Positions 45,707-55,008 of a stretch of DNA of 64,000 nucleotides are shown here, one piece after another; the first letter of the stretch is position 1; each line of letters starts with the position of its first letter. A program made the translations under genes and the position numbers. The DNA comes from Clavibacter nebraskensis NCPPB 2581 (GTDB taxonomy: Bacteria; Actinomycetota; Actinomycetes; Actinomycetales; Microbacteriaceae): the NCBI RefSeq assembly GCF_000355695.1, contig NC_020891.1:62001-126000 (forward strand). Direction: 5' to 3'. The notes under the pieces were generated by a model. The model was given only the letters and a program-made list of their open reading frames with translations. It was not told where the DNA came from and made no database searches.

Positions 45707-47401
45707 CTAGTCGGCGTCCACCACGATGACCGTGACCACCGGCGTGCGGCGGTGGCGGCGCTGGAGCCAGCGCTGCAGGCCGTCGCCCATGGCGCGCTCG
45801 GCGGCGACGCCGTCGAGGTGGCGCTTGGCGGCCGCGTTCTTCAGGGCGGTGCTGATGGCGGCCTCGGCCTCGGGGATCCAGCCGTCGTGCTCCACGAAGC
45901 CGCGCGTGATGAGCTCGGCCGGGTGGATGAGCTTCTGCTCCTTCTCGTCGAAGATGCCGAGCACGGTGATCTGCCCCTCGGCGGCGAGCGTGCGGCGCTC
46001 CTCGAGGGCCTCCTCGGTCGCCACGCCGATGGTCATGCCGTCGACGAAGACGTAGGGCGCGGGCACGCGGCCGGAGATCGAGGCGCGGCCGTTGACGAGG
46101 TCGACGCTCACGCCGTCCTCGATGACGAGCGCGTTCTTGACGCCCGTGCTCTCGGCCAGGGCCGCGTTGGCGACGAGGTGGCGCCACTCGCCGTGCACCG
46201 GCAGCACGTTGCGGGGCTTGACGATGTTGTAGCAGTACACGAGCTCGCCCGCGCTGGCGTGGCCGGACACGTGGACCTTCGCGTTGCCCTTGTGCACGAC
46301 GTCGGCGCCCCAGCGGATGAGGCCGTTGATCACGCCGTAGATGGCGTTCTCGTTGCCGGGGATGAGCGAGCTGGCGAGGAGGATCGTGTCGCCCTCGCCC
46401 ACCTCGATGATGTGCTCGCGGCGCGCCATGCGGCTGAGCGCCGCCATCGGCTCGCCCTGCGACCCGGTGCAGATGAGCGTGACCTTGTCGTCCGGCAGCT
46501 TGTTCAGCGCCTTGAGGTCGACGACGAGGCCCTTGGGGATGCGCAGGTAGCCGAGGTCGGACGCGATCTTCATGTTCCGCACCATCGAGCGGCCCACGAA
46601 GGAGACCTTGCGGCCGTACTGCTCGGCGGAGTCGAGCACCTGCTGGATCCGGTGCACGTGGCTCGCGAAGCTGGAGACGACGATGCGCTTGGGCGCCGTG
46701 CGGAACACCTTCTCGATGGCGGGCGTGAGGTCCTTCTCGGCGGTGGTGAAGCCGGGGACCTCCGCGTTCGTGGAGTCGGTGAGGAAGAGGTCCACGCCCT
46801 CCTCGCCGAGGCGGGCGAACGCGCCGAGGTCGGTGAGGCGGCGGTCCATCGGGAACTGGTCCATCTTGAAGTCGCCCGTGTGCAGGACCATGCCGGCGCC
46901 CGTGCGGATCGCGACGGCGAGCCCGTCCGGGATGGAGTGGTTCACGGCGACGAACTCGAGGTCGAACTTGCCCGCGTCGATGCGGTCGCCCTCCTTCACC
47001 TGGCGGGTGACGGGCTTGATCTTGTGCTCCTCGAGCTTCGCGCTGATGAACGCGAGCGTGAGGCGGGATCCGATGACGGGGATGTCGGGCCGCTCCTGCA
47101 GGAGGTAGGGGACGCCGCCGATGTGGTCCTCGTGGCCGTGCGTGAGGACGATGCCCGTGATCTTGTCGAGGCGCCCGCGCAGGGTGCTGAAGTCGGGGAG
47201 GATCACGTTGATGCCGGGCTGGCTCTCCTCGGGGAAGAGGACACCGCAGTCGACGATGAGCAGCTCGCCCTCGTACTCGAACAGCGTCATGTTGCGGCCG
47301 ACGTCGCCGAGGCCGCCGAGGGGCGTGACGCGCAGGCCGCCGCGGGGGAGGCGCCCGGGCTTGGCGATGTCGAGGGCGTGGGCGTGGGAGGTGGGAGGCA
47401 T
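45707..47401 (-). CDS. rnj: Ribonuclease J
   Basis: A 564-residue metallo-beta-lactamase-fold RNase of mRNA decay and rRNA maturation. The zinc motif HGHEDH is at 88-93, followed by NHSIPDG, HTGDFKMD, the beta-CASP domain with TDSTNAEVPG, SSFASHVHRIQQ, GRSM, TGSQGEPMAAL, HVSGHAS and PVHGEWRHL. The length is normal for the family. In many actinobacteria it follows dapA; here the roughly 500 bases upstream hold no gene. ATG 47401. Confidence 0.97.
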   Translation of the reverse strand: MPPTSHAHALDIAKPGRLPRGGLRVTPLGGLGDVGRNMTLFEYEGELLIVDCGVLFPEESQPGINVILPDFSTLRGRLDKITGIVLTHGHEDHIGGVPYLLQERPDIPVIGSRLTLAFISAKLEEHKIKPVTRQVKEGDRIDAGKFDLEFVAVNHSIPDGLAVAIRTGAGMVLHTGDFKMDQFPMDRRLTDLGAFARLGEEGVDLFLTDSTNAEVPGFTTAEKDLTPAIEKVFRTAPKRIVVSSFASHVHRIQQVLDSAEQYGRKVSFVGRSMVRNMKIASDLGYLRIPKGLVVDLKALNKLPDDKVTLICTGSQGEPMAALSRMARREHIIEVGEGDTILLASSLIPGNENAIYGVINGLIRWGADVVHKGNAKVHVSGHASAGELVYCYNIVKPRNVLPVHGEWRHLVANAALAESTGVKNALVIEDGVSVDLVNGRASISGRVPAPYVFVDGMTIGVATEEALEERRTLAAEGQITVLGIFDEKEQKLIHPAELITRGFVEHDGWIPEAEAAISTALKNAAAKRHLDGVAAERAMGDGLQRWLQRRHRRTPVVTVIVVDAD

Positions 47402-47898
47402 GGTGCCTTTCTGGTCCGGTCGTGCGGGTGATGCCGAGGTGCGCGGATCGTGCTCGCGCGGTTCGTGCGTGGAGACGGTGCCTCCGGTGATGTCAGGGGG
47501 CCGTCCGCGAGGACGGGTGGTGCGGCGCCGGGTCGCGGGCGACGGGGGCGGGAGCGATGCGCGTCGTGCGGATGCCGTCGCGCTCCCGGTCGGAGCGGGG
47601 ACCAGCCGGGGTCGGCGGGGTCCGCGTCACGGTGGTGAGCGGCGGCGCGCGATGCGCGGTCACCAGCGATTCTCCCATGCTCGCGCCGCCGAGCCCGCCG
47701 CGCGCCGCGCGCGCCCGTCAGCCGACCCTTCGTCGCGGCAACCCTCCCCTTGCGTTAGGGTTGGCTCCAGGAGCCCCGCTCCGATCCCCTTCCCCTCCTC
47801 CCCCGGCAGCCCACGCGGCGGCCGCATCACCCGCGCATCGACGCGCCCCCGACCTCACCCGAGCGGGCACGACGCCCGCCACAGAACGGAGCCCATCC
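47402..47898. other. Intergenic region between RNase J and SulP transporter
   Basis: About 500 bases between two divergent genes. The only clear structure is a dyad CAACCCT / AGGGTTG (47739-47745 and 47757-47763) about 140 bases before the SulP start, with a TAGGGT hexamer inside it that could be a -10. No reading frame here has the composition of a real gene. Confidence 0.5.
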
Positions 47899-49434
47899 AT
47901 GGCCTCATCCGCATCCCCCGCGACCGCCGCCCCGGCGGCGACCGTCCGCCCGCACAGCCCGACCGTCCTCGAGGCGCTGAAGAGCCCGCGCCTCCTCAGC
48001 CGCGAGGTGCTCGCCGGCCTCGTGGTCGCGCTCGCGCTCATCCCCGAGGCGATCTCGTTCTCGATCATCGCCGGGGTGGATCCGCGCGTCGGCCTGTTCT
48101 CGTCGTTCGTGATGGCCGTCTCGATCGCGTTCCTCGGCGGCCGGCCCGCCATGATCACCGCGGCCACGGGCGCCATCGCGCTCGTCGTCGCGCCGGTCGT
48201 CCGCGACCACGGCCTCGACTACCTCATCGCCACCGTGATCCTCGGCGGGCTCCTGCAGATCGTGCTCGGCCTCCTCGGGGTCGCGAAGCTCATGCGCTTC
48301 ATCCCGCGCTCGGTGATGGTCGGCTTCGTCAACGCGCTCGCCATCCTCATCTTCTCCGCGCAGATCCCGAACCTCGTGGGCGTGCCGTGGCTCGTCTACC
48401 CGCTGGTGGCGGTGGGCATCGTGATCATCGTGGTGATGCCGCGGATCACGAAGGTCGTGCCCGCGCCGCTCGTCGCCATCGTCGTGGTCACCGTCGCGGT
48501 GGTCGTCACCGCGCTCGCCGTGCCGACCGTGGGCGACGAGGGCGCGCTGCCCGACAGCCTGCCGACCCTGTTCATCCCGGACGTGCCGCTCACGTTCGAC
48601 ACCCTGCGGATCATCGCGCCGTACGCGCTCGCCCTCGCGCTCGTCGGGATCCTCGAGTCGCTCATGACCGCGAAGCTCGTCGACGACATCACCGACACCC
48701 CGTCGCGCAAGACCCGCGAGACCCTCGGCCAGGGCGGCGCCAACATCCTCTCGGGCCTCTTCGGCGGCATGGGCGGCTGCGCGATGATCGGCCAGACGAT
48801 GATCAACGTGAAGGCCTCCGGCGCCCGCACCCGCATCTCCACGTTCCTCGCCGGCGTGTTCCTGCTGATCCTCGTGGTCGGCCTCGGCGACGTCGTCGCG
48901 ATCATCCCGATGGCCGCGCTCGTGGCCGTGATGATCATGGTCTCGGTCGGCACCTTCGACTGGCACAGCGTCCGGCCGTCGACGCTGCGCCGCATGCCCG
49001 TCGGCGAGACGCTCGTGATGGTGCTCACGGTGATCGTGGTGGTGCTCACCGACAACCTCGCGATCGGCGTCATCATCGGCGTGATCGCCGCGATGATCGT
49101 CTTCGCCCGCCGCGTCGCCCACTTCGCCACGGTCGAGCGCACGGAACGCACCGACGAGGACGGCGCCCCGGTCGCGCACTACGCCGTCGTCGGCGAGCTG
49201 TTCTTCGCCTCCAGCAACGACCTCACCACCCAGTTCGACTACGCGGGCGACCCGGAGCGCGTGGTGATCGACATGACCGGATCCCACGTGTGGGACGCCT
49301 CGACCGTCGCCGCCCTCGACGCCATCACCTACAAGTACGAGCGCCACGGCAAGCGCGCCGTCATCAGCGGCATGAACGATTCGTCCGCCGCCATGCACGG
49401 CCGCCTCGCGGGGGAGCTGGGCGCGGGGCACTGA
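47899..49434 (+). CDS. SulP-family anion transporter with STAS domain
   Basis: A 511-residue transporter. About 10-12 helices (40-410) carry SulP signatures: EVLAGLVVALALIPEAISFSIIAGVDP, SVMVGFVNALAILIF, ANILSGLFGGMGGCAMIGQTMINVKASG. A C-terminal STAS domain (about 430-505) has VVIDMTGSHVWDASTVAALD. It transports sulfate, bicarbonate or another anion. ATG 47899 has GGAG upstream. Confidence 0.93.
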   Translation: MASSASPATAAPAATVRPHSPTVLEALKSPRLLSREVLAGLVVALALIPEAISFSIIAGVDPRVGLFSSFVMAVSIAFLGGRPAMITAATGAIALVVAPVVRDHGLDYLIATVILGGLLQIVLGLLGVAKLMRFIPRSVMVGFVNALAILIFSAQIPNLVGVPWLVYPLVAVGIVIIVVMPRITKVVPAPLVAIVVVTVAVVVTALAVPTVGDEGALPDSLPTLFIPDVPLTFDTLRIIAPYALALALVGILESLMTAKLVDDITDTPSRKTRETLGQGGANILSGLFGGMGGCAMIGQTMINVKASGARTRISTFLAGVFLLILVVGLGDVVAIIPMAALVAVMIMVSVGTFDWHSVRPSTLRRMPVGETLVMVLTVIVVVLTDNLAIGVIIGVIAAMIVFARRVAHFATVERTERTDEDGAPVAHYAVVGELFFASSNDLTTQFDYAGDPERVVIDMTGSHVWDASTVAALDAITYKYERHGKRAVISGMNDSSAAMHGRLAGELGAGH

Positions 49435-49467
49435 CCCGGGCGCTCCCCGGACCGGAGCCCGTCCGGG

Positions 49468-50157
49468 TCAGCGGCCGCGGTCGAGGTCCCGACCCGGGCC
49501 GCGGCCGCGGCCGCCCAGCCTGCTCCGATCCCGAGCGGCGACGGCCGCTCGGGGCCGGGGAGCCGCAGGGACGACCACCCTCTCGAGCATCGTGCGCAGG
49601 GGACCAAGGTCACGGCTCTCGGACGCGAGGCGCGACGCCCGGTCGTTCTCCGCGCCGGACACGCGACGCCAGTCCAGCTCCCACCCCGCATCCCGCGCCA
49701 CGCGATCCCAGAACAGCCTCTGCGTCCGCCCGTTCCCCTCACGGAAAGGGTGGATGTAGTTGAGCTGGTCGTAGTGATGCGCGAGCCTCTGCACGAACCG
49801 CTGGCGGTCGAGTCCCCGGAGCATGTCGTCCGCGCGGAGCTCCTCCGCCGTGAAGGAGGCCGCCCGGTCGATCATCGAGACCGGGAGGAAGAACTCCGCG
49901 CCCTCAGCGTCCTTGCGGATGTCGACGGTGCGGATCTCCCCGGCCCAGTCGTACACGTCGGTGAACAGGCCCCGGTGGATCGTCCGGAGCTCCGCGAGGT
50001 CTCCCGTGGGCCGCGGCGGTCGGGTCAGGAGCTCGATCATCGCGGCGAAGGAAAGGTCGCCCTCCGCCCGGTCGAGCTCGGCGCGCGTGCGCGCGCCCAC
50101 GCGGTTGCGGAGGATCCCCGTCGCCGGGTCCACGTAAGGATCGACGAAGCCGTCCAT
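49468..50157 (-). CDS. fic: Fic-domain AMP-transferase toxin
   Basis: A 229-residue protein. The Fic motif is complete: HPFREGNGRTQR (HxFx[D/E]GNGRxxR), with the flap region VDIRKDAEGAEFFLP and the helical core YDWAGEIRT. It should transfer AMP to a target protein. The C-terminal 35 residues are Arg/Gly-rich. The gene follows a small VbhA-type antitoxin by ten bases, so this is a class I Fic toxin-antitoxin module. Confidence 0.92.
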   Translation of the reverse strand: MDGFVDPYVDPATGILRNRVGARTRAELDRAEGDLSFAAMIELLTRPPRPTGDLAELRTIHRGLFTDVYDWAGEIRTVDIRKDAEGAEFFLPVSMIDRAASFTAEELRADDMLRGLDRQRFVQRLAHHYDQLNYIHPFREGNGRTQRLFWDRVARDAGWELDWRRVSGAENDRASRLASESRDLGPLRTMLERVVVPAAPRPRAAVAARDRSRLGGRGRGPGRDLDRGR

Positions 50158-50167
50158 CGCGCGTGGG

Positions 50168-50359
50168 TCAGCCGATGCCGTATCGGGCGCGGACGCGCTC
50201 GCGCAGCTCCGCCGCGTCGATGCGCCCCGCGACGTACTCGCCGGCGTCCTCCGACGTGCCGGGGGTGAGGTGCAGCCCCTCCATCTCGCCGCTGTGCGCG
50301 GCGTCCTCCACGTGGCGGCGGCGCTCCTCGCGCCCGGCGCCATCCCGATCCTCCGGCAT
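50168..50359 (-). CDS. VbhA-type Fic antitoxin
   Basis: A 63-residue protein. Residues 23-28 read SGEMEG, an exact [S/T]xxxE[G/N] inhibitory motif, which pushes a glutamate (Glu27) into the ATP site of the partner Fic protein. The motif, the size, the C-terminal helix with RIDAAELRERVRARYG, and the gene order antitoxin-then-Fic fit the VbhA/VbhT arrangement. GGAG precedes ATG 50359. Confidence 0.85.
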   Translation of the reverse strand: MPEDRDGAGREERRRHVEDAAHSGEMEGLHLTPGTSEDAGEYVAGRIDAAELRERVRARYGIG

Positions 50360-50473
50360 CCGCACTCCGATCCTCGATGCCCGATCGTACCGGCGCGACC
50401 CCGGCGGGACCGGGGCCGCTCGATATCGTGGGCCCACCCGCGTGACCCGCGCGGCGTTCGAGGAGGAGCCCCC

Positions 50474-51853
50474 ATGAGCAGCTACGCCGTCACCGATCCG
50501 ACCACCGGCGAGCGGGTCGCCGAGCATCCCGAGATCACCGACCGGGAGCTGCAGGGGGCGATCGCCGCCGCCGAGGGCGCGTACCGCGGCTGGTCGCGCC
50601 GCACCACGATCGCCGAGCGGGCGGCCCTCGTCGCCCGCGTCGCCGAGCTGCACGTGGAGCGCCGGGACGAGCTGGCCCGGATCATCGTGCGCGAGATGGG
50701 CAAGCCGCTCGACCAGGCGCTCGGCGAGGTCGACTTCGCCGCCGACATCCAGGCGTACTACGCCCGGAACGCCGAGGACCTCCTCGCCGACGAGCCGATC
50801 GTGCTCGCCGACGGCACCGGATCCGCGTTCGTGCGCCGCTCGGGCCTCGGCGTGCTGCTCGGGATCATGCCGTGGAACTTCCCCTACTACCAGGTGGCGC
50901 GGTTCGCGGCGCCGGCCATCGTCACGGGCAACGCGATCCTGCTCAAGCACGCGCCGCAGTGCCCGGAGTCGGCCGCGGCGATCCAGCGCATGTACCGCGA
51001 CGCGGCCGCCGAGCTGGGCGCCGACCCGGGCGTGTACGTGAGCGTGCTCGCGACGAACGCGCAGATCGAGGGCGTCATCGCCGACCCGCGCGTGCGGGGC
51101 GTCTCCGTCACGGGATCCGAGCGGGCGGGCGCCGCCGTCGCGGAGATCGCCGGCCGGCACCTCAAGAAGGTCGTGCTGGAGCTCGGTGGATCCGACCCCT
51201 TCCTCCTCCTGTCGACCGACGACCTCGACGCCACGGTCGCGGACGCGGTGGCCGCCCGCCTCGACAACAACGGCCAGTCCTGCAACGGCGCCAAGCGCTT
51301 CCTCGTGATCGACCACCTCTACGACGACTTCGCCGCCCGGTTCACCGCGCAGCTCACGGCCGCGCAGCCCGGGGATCCGATGGCCGACGGCACCCTGCTC
51401 GGCCCGCTCTCCTCGCGCGCCGCGACCGAGCGGCTCACCGAACAGCTCGCCCGCGCGGTGGAGCAGGGCGCGACCGTGCTCGCGAGCGGCGAGCCCGTCG
51501 GCAACATGTTCCCGCCGGCGGTCCTCGCCGACGTGACCCCCGAGATGGACGCCTACCGCGAGGAGTTCTTCGGCCCGGTCGCCGCGCTCTACCGCGTGCG
51601 TTCGGAGGAGGAGGCGGTCGCGCTCGCGAACGACACCCCGTTCGGCCTGGGCTCGTACGTCTACACGACGGATCCCGAGCAGGCCATGCGGGTCGCCGAC
51701 GGCATCGACGCGGGCATGGTCTGGGTCAACCTCGTGCTCGCCGACGCGGCCGAGCTGCCCTTCGGCGGCGTGAAGCGCTCGGGCTCGGGCCGCGAGCTCG
51801 GCCGCCACGCGGTCGACGAGTTCGCGAACCGGAAGCTGATCCGGATCGCGTAG
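50474..51853 (+). CDS. Aldehyde dehydrogenase, succinate-semialdehyde type
   Basis: A 459-residue NAD(P)-dependent enzyme. Key sites: MPWNFPYYQ (nucleotide end), VTGSERAG, the base Glu236 in LELGGSDPF, the nucleophile Cys270 in NNGQSCNGAKR, and EEFFGPVAALY. The length and the LELGGSDPF / GQSCNGAKR pair fit the short succinate-semialdehyde dehydrogenases of actinobacteria. It would oxidise an aldehyde such as succinate semialdehyde to the acid. AGGAGGAG precedes ATG 50474. Confidence 0.9.
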   Translation: MSSYAVTDPTTGERVAEHPEITDRELQGAIAAAEGAYRGWSRRTTIAERAALVARVAELHVERRDELARIIVREMGKPLDQALGEVDFAADIQAYYARNAEDLLADEPIVLADGTGSAFVRRSGLGVLLGIMPWNFPYYQVARFAAPAIVTGNAILLKHAPQCPESAAAIQRMYRDAAAELGADPGVYVSVLATNAQIEGVIADPRVRGVSVTGSERAGAAVAEIAGRHLKKVVLELGGSDPFLLLSTDDLDATVADAVAARLDNNGQSCNGAKRFLVIDHLYDDFAARFTAQLTAAQPGDPMADGTLLGPLSSRAATERLTEQLARAVEQGATVLASGEPVGNMFPPAVLADVTPEMDAYREEFFGPVAALYRVRSEEEAVALANDTPFGLGSYVYTTDPEQAMRVADGIDAGMVWVNLVLADAAELPFGGVKRSGSGRELGRHAVDEFANRKLIRIA

Positions 51854-51962
51854 GGCGTCGTCGCCTCCGTCGCGCTCGGCCGGTGCCGGCCGTGGTCGCG
51901 GGCAGGGCTCGTCAGGGGTCGGGCTGCACCGCGGGAGCCGTGCGCTCCGGCACCGCGACGGG

Positions 51963-52145
51963 TCAGGCGGCCGACGCCTCGGGGAGCTGCGGCCGAGCGT
52001 CGCGAGCGGAGCCGACCGGATCCGCGTGCAGCAGTCGGTGCACCCCCACGAGCGACGCGGCGACGGCGAGCCCGGCCGCGCACGCGGATCCCAGCATGAG
52101 CGCACCGCACAGGAGCGGCAGGCGGGGCGGCAGCGGGCGACGCAC
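51963..52145 (-). CDS. Small membrane or secreted peptide
   Basis: A 60-residue reading from GTG 52145, with GAGGAG nine bases in front. A hydrophobic stretch (LLCGALMLGSACAAGLAVAASLVG) is followed by a polar tail (HADPVGSARDARPQLPE). It could be a small membrane peptide; no family recognised. Confidence 0.45.
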   Translation of the reverse strand: MRRPLPPRLPLLCGALMLGSACAAGLAVAASLVGVHRLLHADPVGSARDARPQLPEASAA

Positions 52146-52288
52146 GGATGGGACTCCTCGATCAGGTGCGCGGGGAGCCCGCGGCAGGCGGTGCACCGTA
52201 TCGACCGGCTCCGGGAGGTCGGTCGATCCGTCCGCACGGAGCGGCGGGCCCGAGGACGCGCCGTCCGGGACGTGGGAATGGACGCCGC

Positions 52289-52504
52289 GTGACCACCAAC
52301 TACCTGGAGCACCCGCAGGTGATCGCCAACCGGATCCTCGAGGTCGTCGACGCCGTGGGAGACCCGACCCGCGTGATCGCCGGCACCGACTGCGGCCTCT
52401 CGACCTTCGCGAGCTACGAGTTCGTCGCCACCGACGTGGCGTGGGCGAAGCTCGGCGCGCTGGTGGAGGGCGCGGAGATCGCCTCGCGGCGGGCGTTCGG
52501 CTGA
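52289..52504 (+). pseudogene. C-terminal remnant of a MetE-like methyltransferase
   Basis: The 71 codons read YLEHPQVIANRILEVVDAVG then VIAGTDCGLSTFASYEFVAT, the typical ending of cobalamin-independent methionine synthase-like (UROD/MetE-fold) proteins, including the zinc-ligand cysteine in GTDCG. The remaining 300 or so residues are absent upstream, where the sequence (52146-52288) is non-coding. A GTG at 52289 could start a short product, but it cannot form the barrel. Confidence 0.7.
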
Positions 52505-52514
52505 GGGGTCGGGG

Positions 52515-52528
52515 CCGCCTCGAGGCGG
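52515..52528. terminator. Short palindromic hairpin
   Basis: CCGCCTCGAGGCGG is a perfect palindrome between the MetE-like remnant and the stop of the convergent TetR gene; it would form a five-base stem with a four-base loop. Confidence 0.35.
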
Positions 52529-52537
52529 TCGGGAGGG

Positions 52538-53203
52538 TCAGGCCGCGCCCGTGCCCGCGATGGCGCGCAGCCGGCGGCGCACCGCCGCGTAGGACGCGAC
52601 GAGGGTCGCGTCGAGGCCGGCCGTGCGCGCATCCGCCCACTCGTCGAAGGCCGCGCGCACCGCGACGCCCGCGAACTCGGTCACGAGCCGCGCCTCCTGG
52701 GCCGTGATGCGGCCGCCGAACGCCGTCGTCATGCGCTCGGCCAGCTCCCACGAGCGCGTCGCGTCGAGGGAGACCGCGGTCGACCGCAGCTGCGGCTCGG
52801 CGGCCATGAGGCGGCGCACGCGCAGCTGCTGGTGGGCGATGGCGGAGAGGTCGCCGTCGAGGGTCGCGAGCACGCGTTCGTAGACGGACTCGAGCTGGGG
52901 GAGCGGCGCGGATCCGCGGTCGACGTCCGCGAGCCACGCGTCGAGCGGCGCGTCGAACACGGGGTGGAGCGTGAGGACCGACTCCTCCTTGCTCGGGAAG
53001 TAGCGGAAGCACGTGCGGTCGGAGACGCCCGCGGCCTGCGCGATGTCGTGGATCGTGGTGGCCGCCATGCCGCGCTGCTCGAAGAGGGCGAGCGCCGCCT
53101 CGCTGATCTCGGTGGTCGTCGCCATGCGGCGCCGCTCGCGGAGGCCGGTCGCGCCGGTCGCGCCCGTGCCGGCCGCGTCCGCCGGGTCGCTCGCTGCGCT
53201 CAT
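52538..53203 (-). CDS. TetR-family regulator of the adjacent MFS pump
   Basis: A 221-residue repressor. The helix-turn-helix lies at about 28-75 (ISEAALALFEQRGMAATTIHDIAQAAGVSDRTCFRYFPSKEE in outline), followed by a helical ligand domain. GGAGG precedes ATG 53203. It is divergent from an efflux pump gene 145 bases away, the usual arrangement for a drug-responsive repressor of its neighbour. Confidence 0.9.
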   Translation of the reverse strand: MSAASDPADAAGTGATGATGLRERRRMATTTEISEAALALFEQRGMAATTIHDIAQAAGVSDRTCFRYFPSKEESVLTLHPVFDAPLDAWLADVDRGSAPLPQLESVYERVLATLDGDLSAIAHQQLRVRRLMAAEPQLRSTAVSLDATRSWELAERMTTAFGGRITAQEARLVTEFAGVAVRAAFDEWADARTAGLDATLVASYAAVRRRLRAIAGTGAA

Positions 53204-53253
53204 GTCGTCCTCCGCCTCCTGCGGATCCGACCTGCCGGATCCACCATTCGTGT

Positions 53254-53281
53254 CATAGACTGCCACATGGTCCGAGTCTGA
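53254..53281. promoter_or_regulatory. Putative TetR operator
   Basis: TCATAGACT and AGTCTGA form an imperfect inverted repeat with a 12-base centre (53254-53281, one extra T in the left arm) in the divergent promoter region between the TetR and MFS genes. Confidence 0.45.
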
Positions 53282-53347
53282 CATCCGGATCTCCCCGGCC
53301 CCGCACCGTCGCGCGCGCCCCGCCTTCCACTCCCCCGGAGAACCCCC

Positions 53348-54889
53348 ATGAGCACGCCGCCCTCCGCCGACACCCGGCGCGACGCCACGCCGCCCGCCGA
53401 GTCGACCATCCCCCGCGCGAGCGACGCCGCGTCCGACCGGGCCGTCGCCCCCGAGGACGAGCGCCTGCCGCACGGCGCCCCGCTCGTCATCGGCCTGCTG
53501 GTCGTCGCCGCCTTCGTCGTGATCCTCAACGAGACGATCATGAGCGTCGCCCTGCCGAGCCTCATGGCCGACCTCGACATCACCACCGCGACCGCGCAGT
53601 GGCTCACGACCGGCTTCATGCTGACGATGGCCGTCGTGATCCCCGCGACCGGCTTCATCCTGCAGCGCTTCTCCACGCGCCAGGTCTTCGGCGCCGCCAT
53701 GACGCTGTTCTCGCTCGGCACGCTCATCGCGGCCATCGCCCCCGGCTTCGGCGTGCTCCTCATCGGCCGCATCGTGCAGGCCAGCGGCACGGCGATCATG
53801 ATGCCGCTGCTGTTCACGACCGTCCTCAACCTGGTGCCCGCCGCGCGCCGCGGCCGCCTCATGGGCGTCATCTCCATCGTCATCGCGGTCGCCCCGGCGA
53901 TCGGCCCGACGGTGTCCGGCCTCATCCTCAGCTCGCTGTCGTGGCGCTGGATGTTCTGGATCGTGCTGCCCATCGCGCTCGTCGCGCTGACGCTCGGCCT
54001 CTGGAGGATCACCAACCTCACGACCCCGCGGAAGCTGCCGTTCGACATCCTCTCGGTGGTGCTCTCCACGCTCGCGTTCGGCGGCCTGATCTTCGGCCTC
54101 TCGAGCCTGGGCGAGTCCGCCGAGGGCGACGCGCCCCTGCCGCTGTGGATCCCGATCACGGTCGGCGTGCTCGCGCTCGCCGCCTTCATCACCCGCCAGA
54201 TCGCGCTGCAGCGCCAGGACCGCGCCCTCATGGACCTGCGCACCTTCCGCAGCCGCCCGTTCGTGGTCGCGATGATCATGGTGAGCGTCAGCATGATGGC
54301 GCTGTTCGGCAGCCTCATCGTCCTGCCGCTCTACCTGCAGAACGTGCTGGAGCTCGGCACGCTCGAGACCGGCCTGCTCCTGCTCCCGGGCGGCGCGCTC
54401 ATGGCGATCCTGTCGCCCATCGTCGGCCGTCTCTTCGACCGTGTCGGGCCGCGCCCGCTCGTGATCCCCGGTGCCGTCGTCGTGAGCATCGCCCTCTGGG
54501 GCATGACCACGATGCTGCACGAGGGCACGTCGATCGGCTGGGTCATCGCGGTGCACCTGGTGCTCAACGCGGGCCTCGCGTTCATGTTCACGCCGCTGCT
54601 CACGTCGGCCCTCGGATCCCTGCCGCCGCGCCTCTACTCGCACGGCAGCGCGACCGTCTCGACGATGCAGCAGCTCGCGGGCGCCGCGGGCACCGCGCTG
54701 TTCGTCACGGTGCTCACCACCACGACGGTCGCCGGCCTCGCCGAGGGCCAGTCGGAGGTCACGGCCACCGCGGCCGGCGTGCAGGCGGCCTTCATGATCG
54801 GCGGGTTCATCTCGCTCGCCGCCATCGTCGCGTCCTTCTTCGTGCGGCGTCCGACGGAGCCGCTGCCGGAGGGCGTCGCGGCGCACTAG
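53348..54889 (+). CDS. MFS drug-efflux transporter, DHA2 (EmrB/QacA) type
   Basis: A 513-residue proton antiporter with 14 helices. The N-terminal half has LNETIMSVALPSLMADLDI, which holds the DHA2 motif D1 region, and TAQWLTTGFMLTMAVVIPATGFI; LIGRIVQASGTAIMMPLL is motif C-like. It probably exports a toxic or antimicrobial compound and is induced when the TetR protein binds that compound. Confidence 0.92.
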   Translation: MSTPPSADTRRDATPPAESTIPRASDAASDRAVAPEDERLPHGAPLVIGLLVVAAFVVILNETIMSVALPSLMADLDITTATAQWLTTGFMLTMAVVIPATGFILQRFSTRQVFGAAMTLFSLGTLIAAIAPGFGVLLIGRIVQASGTAIMMPLLFTTVLNLVPAARRGRLMGVISIVIAVAPAIGPTVSGLILSSLSWRWMFWIVLPIALVALTLGLWRITNLTTPRKLPFDILSVVLSTLAFGGLIFGLSSLGESAEGDAPLPLWIPITVGVLALAAFITRQIALQRQDRALMDLRTFRSRPFVVAMIMVSVSMMALFGSLIVLPLYLQNVLELGTLETGLLLLPGGALMAILSPIVGRLFDRVGPRPLVIPGAVVVSIALWGMTTMLHEGTSIGWVIAVHLVLNAGLAFMFTPLLTSALGSLPPRLYSHGSATVSTMQQLAGAAGTALFVTVLTTTTVAGLAEGQSEVTATAAGVQAAFMIGGFISLAAIVASFFVRRPTEPLPEGVAAH

Positions 54890-54971
54890 CGGCGACGCGC
54901 GGGCGTGGGGGCGCCGCCGCGGTCCGACGCGGCCGTGCGAGCCTTTGCTTCCACCCTGCATGACGGAAAAG

Positions 54972-55002
54972 GCTTCTAGTTGAAGCGTGATTGATCTAAT
55001 GT
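54972..55002 (+). promoter_or_regulatory. Promoter and operator of the Xre gene
   Basis: TTCTAG (54974-54979), a 17-base spacer and TAATGT (54997-55002), six bases before the ATG. The dyad GCTTC-TAGTT-GAAGC (54972-54986) overlaps the -35, suiting autorepression by the Xre protein. Confidence 0.5.
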
Positions 55003-55008
55003 GAGGAC

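Noticed and set aside
52538-54961. An 807-codon leftward frame spanning the MFS gene and the TetR gene
   Set aside because: Only its last 221 codons (TetR, from ATG 53203) look like protein; the rest is the complement of the transporter gene.
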